Origin: a virus
DNA length: 20,143 bases
Virus record (IMG/VR): IMGVR_UViG_3300009474_000023
Span: 1-20,143 of that record
Direction: 5' to 3' (one strand)
Positions within the stretch are counted from its first letter, which is position 1; each line of letters opens with the position of its first letter. The translations under genes were made by a program, and so were the position numbers. The notes beneath the pieces are model-generated. The model saw nothing but the letters and a program-made list of their open reading frames with translations. It made no database searches and had not been told where the DNA came from. Shown one piece after another: positions 1-9,100 of the stretch.

Positions 1-37
1 CCTGTAGTTGTGTTACGTTGTTGGCGTTGACTACAGG
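1..37. repeat. 8-bp inverted repeat at the left edge
   Basis: CCTGTAGT at 1-8 is the exact reverse complement of ACTACAGG at 30-37, with a 21-nt spacer. It lies inside the N-terminal coding region of the partial left-edge gene. The loop is long and no T-run follows, so it does not look like a terminator. It may be chance. Confidence 0.3.
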
Positions 38-136
38 TGGTGTTATTTGAGTTTGAAGTTTTTTGATTTCAAGTTTTAGTTGATGATTTTCATTGGTAAG
101 GTTTGTAATTTGTGTATTGTATTGTTTTTTGATCAT
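1..136 (-). CDS. N-terminal fragment of a coiled-coil-like protein, continuing beyond the left edge
   Basis: An open frame starts with ATG at 136-134 and stays open for 45 codons to the window edge, so only the N-terminus is visible. The start overlaps the stop of the giant structural gene as ATGA, a common arrangement for translational coupling in phage operons. The visible protein begins MIKKQYNTQITNLTNEN and continues as a polar, Lys/Gln/Asn-rich stretch with I/L spacing resembling coiled-coil heptads over about residues 9-32, followed by Pro-Pro-Val-Val and a more open segment. No clear Shine-Dalgarno sequence precedes the ATG, so expression would depend on coupling to the upstream gene. 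I do not recognise the family. Its place after the giant baseplate gene suggests another virion or baseplate-associated protein, which is inference from position only. Confidence 0.5.
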   Translation of the reverse strand, partial: MIKKQYNTQITNLTNENHQLKLEIKKLQTQITPPVVNANNVTQLQ

Positions 137-3100
137 TTTGATTTTGTAATTGTATTTTTTGTGTAATTTGTTTTCAACAGACTTAATGAAGTTGTTGAAG
201 TGTCATAGATTAAAAGTAAATCATCTTCAGCGGCTACTTCTGCTAATTCTACTTGGCCTGTGATAGAGCCTGTGCCTAAAGTTGTTGCGGTATCAAAAGC
301 AATACCTAAGAAAATAACAAACGTTGTTTCACCAACATCTGGTGCGGCTGAAAATACAATTTGTGTTCCTCCACCGGAAATGTTATACGCTGTTTCTGGC
401 TCTTGAATAACACCTGAAACAGATACTAAAATAGAGCTTGATGAGCCTATGGTATAGTTTAAAGTAAATGTAGTTGTTGACCCATCACCACTATATATTT
501 TTTGTAATATAAAAGGTTTTCCAGATTGTGGTGTTGTATAAACTTTGATGTCCACTGTATCAAATATAGAACCTGGTAAATTTTCTTCGGGTGCGTAAGA
601 TGTTTCTGGAGTAATAAAAGCATCTCCGTCGATGTTGATGTCCGAAGGACTTTGTCCCAGCACAGATTTAAATAAACCTCCGCTAATCAAACTGTCTAAT
701 GTTTTGTCATCTGTTGGTGTCAATACACCGTCTTCTTCGAAAGGTATTAATTCTATCAATGTTTCATTGTTTGCAGGGTTTCCATTATCTCCCACAATAG
801 TAAATGTTGTTGTTGATCCGTCTCCCTTGACAACCTGAGATATTTGTCTTTTTCTTGTGGTGTTTGAAAGATATTCTATAGACGGTATCGACGACATAGA
901 AGAATCACTAATGTCAGTAAAATAAACCGTGTATGTGTCCGTCTTTTGTAAAATCTTAGGTAAAGTAAATTGTGTAGTGTAACCATCGCCATAAAATACT
1001 ATTCTGTTCTCTAAACCAAAATTGTCCCATGGCATGTCGTACCAAGGAGAAGCGTCCCAACCTTTGTTATGATCAAAATCTAAACCGGTAACCATTACTC
1101 CCCCGTAATCAACCCCTGTCATGATTTGTGATAATTCGTTGCCAGGCATTCCTGATACTGGAGCATATAATCCCAGTGTTCTTTCTGAGGCAGTTATAAA
1201 TGATTCATCGCCTCTTAATTTTGTAAGTTTTCCTAGATCATTTTTAAAATTAGTGGTACTTGTAAAAGCAACATTAACTTTGTAAAAATCGTTTTGATAT
1301 CTAATTAAGTCGTTGACAGCATAAGAAGTATTTTTACTCCATTCTATAACCGAGGCAGACCTAGAGACTCTATCAAACTTGATGCTTACATCTATATCTC
1401 TTACTGCGTCATTTCTTAGATTGGCATAAGCACGAGCAGTGTCGATCGGTGTTGAACCGTTTTCGCCACCACCAGTAATTACTACAGCAGGTGTGGCAGT
1501 ATAATTCATACCCGGCGTCAATACTTTGATCTCGACCACTTTTCCTTCCTTAATTATTGCTCGGGCAGTGGCCTGAAGAGTATCCGTAGCGGAATATACA
1601 TCGTAACCCGATGGTCTCGATGCAATACCTATGTACTGTTTGGAAGTTGGCATATAAAATTTAACACCAGGATATTCATTAAATCTAAATTCAATACTTG
1701 TGCCGTCACCGTTATTTTGAGTGTCTGCTATGTTGGCATCGACAGATGCTGTATACAAAGGATAAAAATATCCAAATGTTCCCGAACTTGCTCCGATGTT
1801 ATTCGTCCCTAACACTGCGAACGGTCCAACCGATTTTGAGGTTCCGCCCACCAAAGTGACCGTTGGATCGGTAATGTATCCGCTACCCGAGTGACTGACG
1901 GAAATTGTATGAACATATTTTTTATAATTTTCATTCCAAAATCTATATGGATATTGAGATAACAATGCTACATCCGATGTTAGATTAATATTTCTTAAAG
2001 TTGTTCCATCATAAAATGCCGGAATATCGAAGTCTGTATAAATCCCGTCTTGAATCTCGTTTGCAGTGTATCCTAATTTGTACTCTCTGATTTTTGTATG
2101 AAAGGGTTTTATCTCATTGATGTATTCCTCAACATAGTTTTCAGTGCCGATAGTGTATGTTTTTCGTTGGGTCAAAGGTTTAAATGTATTCGAAACGTTT
2201 ATAAAAGAAGTTTTAACTAACCAGTCTACGTATAATTGTTCCTCAAGTACTTTTCTCAATCCAATAAAGAATATGTTGTTATATTCTCCCCTCAGATCAC
2301 CTACAAATATATCATCTCTTAATGCCTGTAAAATTTTTCTCGTTTCAATCCTAGGTTCTTGATCGAAAAAGTTTGTGTCATAGGTATCGTCCCCGTCGAA
2401 TCCTGTAGCATCAATGGAGTAGTCATATAATGTTGATAAAAATTGAATTGTTCCGTTTTCTGTTGCTACATTAATGAAGCCGTTTGATGTTTTCTTGTAG
2501 ATCTTCCAGCCACCTGTGTCTCCATAAAGAACCTTAACGTGTTTTTCATTATCGAGTATTAGACTTTCTAGCTCATATTGATAATTTAATTGAGCATTAA
2601 TAATTGTATTTGCGTCTGTTCCTTGTGCATACCAGTTTGCCAATTTGTAATATCTATTTGTTCTGTATGTTTGAACTTTTGTTCTATTCCACTCGGTACC
2701 GTTCCAGTTATATACCGCCCACAAGTTTCCGCTATTTTGTTCGTCATTTCGAACTAAAACATTGATTCTTCCGCTTATGTCTTTAGTATCTATATAGGTC
2801 AGTTCAGCATACGAATCAACAACACTATCCCATTCTCCCGATGATTCCGTTGGTTCTGGATCTGCGGAATTAAGATTATCATATCTAATTTGATTGGCTA
2901 TTTCGTATTTTGATATAACTTCGTTTGTGTATTGAATTATTTCTTTTAATGCTGAGAATCTATCGATATACCAACTTTGTCGAGGTCTAATCAGTGTACC
3001 ATACCTTTGATTTAAAGGTAGATTAATATCGGGTACTTGATTGCCTAGCTCATCCGAGCCTGTCAAACTATCCCACCATTTTTTCTCTATAATAGAAGAT

Positions 3101-6100
3101 GGCCTATCATCTTTATCGCCTTCTTTAATTAATCTCCATACGGAATGCACATCTCCCTCATTTAAATTATTTTTATAACTTAAATTTAAGACTGTATTTT
3201 CGTTCACCAAACTTGCTTTGACATTGAACGTGATTAAAGAATTTTTATTAGTAACCGCAAAATATTTGATATCTGATTGTAAAGGATTTGTGATTAGATT
3301 AGAAATATACGAAGTTGTATTTTTTCTTGACGTGACAGATTTATTAATAGAAGGTAAAAATACAGAATTTTTCACCCAATAATAATAATAATTTTCAAAT
3401 ACTCCAGAATTTGAATTATATTTTTGTTTTACTGTGAAAATTGTGTTGTCACCATATAAAGGACTACCCGAAACTTTTTGTGACAACCCAGTTATTGTAT
3501 CTGCTCTTGTTGCCCACTCGGATGGCAATAATTTTGTTTCAATCCACTCATAAATGTCAATAGTTGATCCCGGAAATAGTTTACCCCAATTTTTAGTTTT
3601 GTATTCTTGATCTCCTTGCTCGTACCATACCCATCTTGCAGTAGATAGATCCCACCAGACTTCACCGATATGTTCTTCTCCCCATGCAGTATTGTTGTCA
3701 ACTGTCTGCTCAGATGTTCCATAATTGTATATCGCAGGATCCCATTCTGTTTTATAATTGATTTCTCTATCTGCTATGCCCAATATTCTGCCCTTGATCG
3801 GGTCGTAGTAGTCGAGATAATCAATAATTTTGTTATCAGCAGAATTGAATATAAAGGCAGAATTTATTTTTCTCTCGTCTATTAAGTTATCCTCTTCAAC
3901 TAATTTTTTCCAAGCATACGAACCTTGTGTTTTTAAATCATATACTGTTACGGAACCGTCGTTGGATCTTCTAGTTGATCCGTCATCATTTAAGTTATCG
4001 TCATACGGCGAACCAACAAATAAAGCATTGTCAATTATAGCAATACCTTTTCCAAAATTATCATTTTCACTGATAGATGATGTCGTGAGTTTATCATCTA
4101 TAACAAATAATGTATCATATTTGGTTGCTGTAAAAACTGTACCGGAATTTTTGTTCAACTCGACTATGTTTGTGTCTTGTAGGTCAAATGTCGTGGCACC
4201 AAAATCAAACAATACAGGTAACCGCGTTGCAAATTGATCGGCACCGATTACTAACCGATCGCCTGCAGAATTGATCGCTAGTGTAGATCCAAATCTCATA
4301 TTTGTAGCATCTTCGGGTGCCTGTAGCACTTGTTTTAAAGTGTATGAATCAGTTGATCCGTCATCGTTCCATTTGTATTCGTAAACAGCACCGGCATCAA
4401 CTTGTAAACCATTATCTATTCCAGGGGCAGATATTACTAATGTTGTACCGTCCTTGCTCATTGCAATAGCATCACCAAAAGATGTGTTCAAGGAACTACC
4501 ATCCGATGGTGTTCCTCTCAATGTTTGAACGTGTCTAAAACTTAGTGCAGTGCTATCATCGTTGCTTTGACTATTTCTTACAAAAATTTCAACTTTACCA
4601 GCACTGCCTGGATCAACCGATGACACTGCTAAAATATCTCCATTATCATTGATACACATTCTATGACCAAATCTTTGTCCTGCATCGGCCTCCGGACTTT
4701 CGATTGTGTTATCTTGTATAAATGCCGCGTAGGTACTATCTCCTATATTTTGATAGGTATACATATAGATTATTCCGCTATCGTTATTATAACCCGGAGC
4801 ACTTATTAAAAGATATTTTTGTTTATTTGTTGTGTCTGAATTTTCTCCCAATTCTGCCAATGCGTGAGCCCAACCAAAATTATATCCAATCGGGGGTGTA
4901 CTATCAAAAGGTGACTCAATCGATGTTAGTTCGGAAAACGTTCTAACATCATTATCCCAACTATAAATTTTTACTAATCCCGAATCGTTCCATCTTGTAC
5001 TACCATCGTTTGATAAAATATTAGTGTAAGGTGCACCGGCGATTACAAAATTTTCATCGGTACTCAGTGATAGACTTTCACCTAATCTAGATGTGTTATC
5101 ATTTCCGTCTATCATGGTGTTGGTGCTAATCCTATTGAATAAATCGTCTTTATCTTTTCTAGAGAAAAATGATAACGTTCCCTGAGCCAGACCCGGAGTA
5201 GCCACAACAATATATCTTCCATCATTTTTAGCCACAACATTATAACCAAACTCTTGCTCATTGTTTGTGTTCGGAGGAGGGATTATTTGTGTGGTGTAAG
5301 GATCGGTTTTCTCATAGATTGCCCATTTGCCTCCTGCATTTTCAACAAATACTCTATCTCCATTGTATTCGTTTATTTCGTCGTTGTCCTGATAATCCTT
5401 GTAAGAAAGTAATTCGTTTACGTTATTCATGCTCGCAAGTTTTACACTGACAAATTTATAAATGTTTCCAAATGTGTCTGCTGTTGATTCGTCCGATACA
5501 ATTCCAATGTTGGATAAGGTTACACTGTCAATAAACGCAAAAGTAACCCTTGTGCTAGATGGCGTGCTCAATATTTTATAAACTCCATTTAGACCAGAAT
5601 ACTCGCTATTGCGAATAATGAAATATTGATTTTTCTGAAAAGAATGAACATTATTAAATGTTACTTCCATCTCTGTGTTATTATTGATCGGCCTTAAAGA
5701 AATAATTTTTAATCCGGCAAATGTTATCCTCTTTACGTCCCAATTTGTATCAGGCATTTTAGCAATCCAGACTAAATCATGATTGTTAATCTGATCGACA
5801 TTTAAGTTTATTAGATCTTCTTCTAAAAATGCAGTGTGTTGAACATCAACTAATCTAGGATGTCCGGCCGTTTTATATTTTATAGGTACATCTCTATCAT
5901 ATCCTTCAATAGCATAATCATATTTGTCCCATATATTAGGAGGATTAAATTCTAAATCTTTAGAATATAAATCTGCCGATGAAATTTTGACCGACTTCGC
6001 CCAATCGCCGGCATCCGAATCAACATTTACAATCTCAATACTTTGAATATTATTTGTAAATGTATTCTGAGGCATCTGTACTTGCACATTTTTTACAGAA

Positions 6101-9100
6101 TCAATATTACCAAAATTACCTATTTTGATCATCCATTCCGGATAGATGTTTAATGTGATATTCTCATCAGAAAATTGTGCTTTGGTCAATTTTTCAATTG
6201 CATTAAGAGTTCCCTTTTCTTTAATAAATCCTTGATAAAATTTATACTGTGAAATATCATTCGCAAATAGATTGTCCAAATATGGTCTCGATTGATACCC
6301 GGTCAAATGCTGTGCTAATTTTTGTTGTCCTTCGTCGAAGTTATTAGTTTCTAAATTATAAAAATCACCAAACTGAGAAATCTTGTAATCAAAATTTGGT
6401 ATTAATTGAGATGAGGGCTTATTTGACTTTTTAATCCAATTAGCAGAATTAAATTTTGATCCTGAATTATGATTTACTTTGGCAACATAAAATCCGGCAC
6501 TATATTCAACAGTTTGGCCTACTTGATAATCTGTGTTGGCTGTCCAAATACTAACTTTAGCCTCGTCAAATATAAATCCAGGGGAATAATAATCACCGTC
6601 CCAGTTACCTGTCTTCCATCCAATTAATTTTAATCGTTGTTGTCGAAATCCTGTTTCCAGTTGCAAGATAATGTCCGAAAACACCGTAATATTGTCAAAC
6701 AAAATAATATGTTCTTTTTGAACAGCATTCATTGTTATGGCATATATTCCATCGTCTCCTTTAGAAACAATATCAAATTTCCCACCAATCCTTTTGGTGC
6801 TAATTTCTTTTTGATTGATTTTTCTTCCCGCACTATCAAGTACTGTGTACTCGCCTTTTAAATTATATAATTTTCCTATTGTACTGTTAACAGTTTTTAT
6901 TTCAAAGCCTGGTGATGCCGGACTGAGGGTAATTGCAGAGCCGGGAGCGAATCCTTGTCTTGTCCAATATAAAAATTCTAATGCACTGGTTTCCCAGTTA
7001 GCAGTTTCTTTTAGTTCGTTGATGAACTTATCAAAAACAAATCCCTCGGATTCTAAATATTTCCCGTAACCTATTAAAAAATTTACAACGTCTTGTACCG
7101 TTTTAAAAACAGTACCGTAAGGTATGATTTTCTCCCTGTTCGCCCAATCTTTGTATATCACTGCTCGGCCATTACCTGCTATAATATTGTAACTATTACC
7201 GTTGATATTTGGTTCAAAAACTTTAAAAAATGGTCTAATAGTATTGTATCCAACTACCCTGTAGCCACCTTCTAAACTGCTCAAGTTATTACTCACAGAA
7301 GAATTCAATTCGATCAACACTCCAGAATACTCATATGTTTTGATAGGATTGCTTGTTCTAAAAAGGATTTTATAATTCTCATCAGGAATAAACTGAGACC
7401 CGGCGGTCGATCCGGGAGAAACCGAATCCGTTAAAATTTTTAAATTTTGTTTGTCTGTGAACCCTCCCAACTTGTAACTAAGTTGTACATTTAAATTTTT
7501 CATTTTATCATAGAAAAATATTGCTGGATCTAGATTGTTTTTAATCAAATAATTAACTACGAACGGTTGATACCCTGCCGTAATTTTTCTTGATGCTTCT
7601 CCGGTTCTTGCATTAGTTGTTACTTCTAGATGGTATTGTAAATTTTTTAAATTTTGAAATACGCCTGTCTCAAAATCTATATAATTGCCAGAAACATTTT
7701 TTTTAAGTCTACTATTATCTATGAATAAACTAAAAAATTTTGCAGGTTGGGTCAATGCCAACATTTTCATTATTGTGAAAGGATATTGCGTACTATGTCT
7801 CCAAGAAGTTTCGGCCGGACCATGATCTCCAAATTTCCATTGTTTGGTTATACCTTGATATGTATATTCGTTGATTAAACCTATAGATATTGGATCTTTT
7901 AAGATACCGTTTTCATCAACTGGAAGATAATTTAATAGATTGGGTCTAATAAATCGTTCTACTGTTTTCTTTAGACTGTAATCATATCCATTTTGTAAAT
8001 CGGTCCACAACAACTCGTTTCCAGAAGTATACGGGCCCGGACCGTATGTACTTTCCCACCACGTAGGTTTTTCTGAATACCCTAACATCTCCCATGGATG
8101 GGTATGGGGTCTTTCGCTATCGTAAAATAATCTAAATATGCCTTTCCAGTGTCCGGGTAAGAAGTTATTGTTAATAACATCTTTAGAACTACTATAATTG
8201 TAAGTGAAGCGATTATTATTTAAAAAATTGTCATTACGTGTATAATCAATTCCGTTTTTACCGGCCCAGGTATAAAAATCATAACTTAAAATGTTATCGA
8301 TTTCTTTGATTGTATAATCCGTGTTTTTAAATGCCGACGGAATAACATCATAATAATTTAATAAATCTTTATTATACTCAGTTTTGATGTTGTTATAAAT
8401 TCTTTTTTCCAGTTCAAGTAAGACATCGTCTCTATAATCGCCGAATGCTCGTGTTTTAGATCCATCGTGTCCAATAATAACATACGTTGGTTCTAAATAA
8501 GATGTGTCTAAAATTTTTTCAGGTTTAAATTTTGGATATATTCCTAATTTAGTAGGTGTCGGAGGAACAAAACTTCCGGTTGTGTCTCCGTAGTCTTTGA
8601 TTACAATAACATCTCCTGCTGTTATTGTTTTTAGTATGTCAATGCTATCGTCCGTTGAACTAAACGTGTAATCCTCTCCAAGTGTCAAGAGAATATTATT
8701 GCAGTAAACATAAACTGCTCTATTGCTCGGGGTTGTTATGTCAAATTGTGAATCAATCGCATATTCTGTAATAGATTCGTCATTTACTGTGTAAGTTCTT
8801 ACACTAACATTCTCTCCATGACCTAACATGTCTTCATAAAAGAAAGGAAAACTATTATCTTTTTCATTAACCAACAAATTGATCAATTCGTTTAATTTTG
8901 TTTCTGCATCGCCTTCATAATTTTTTCCATCCAGATTAGATAAAAGATTTTCTTTAAACTTTTGGTATTCCGACGAACAGTAATCAATTGCGTTTATAAT
9001 GTTGGCATTTTGATCAATTAATAAAAAGAATGCCGCAGGTAATGGTGATTGATGTTGAATTATTGAACCACCATTGAATCTTACATCTGGTAAGTCTCTA

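Noticed and set aside
3379-3395. Short ATA/TAA trinucleotide run
   Set aside because: It simply encodes four consecutive tyrosines in the giant protein and is too short to be a meaningful microsatellite.
3830-4237. Plus-strand open frame of 135 codons antisense to the giant gene
   Set aside because: It lies wholly inside the propeller-coding region, has no recognisable domain or Shine-Dalgarno site, and all supported genes are on the other strand. It is a shadow frame.
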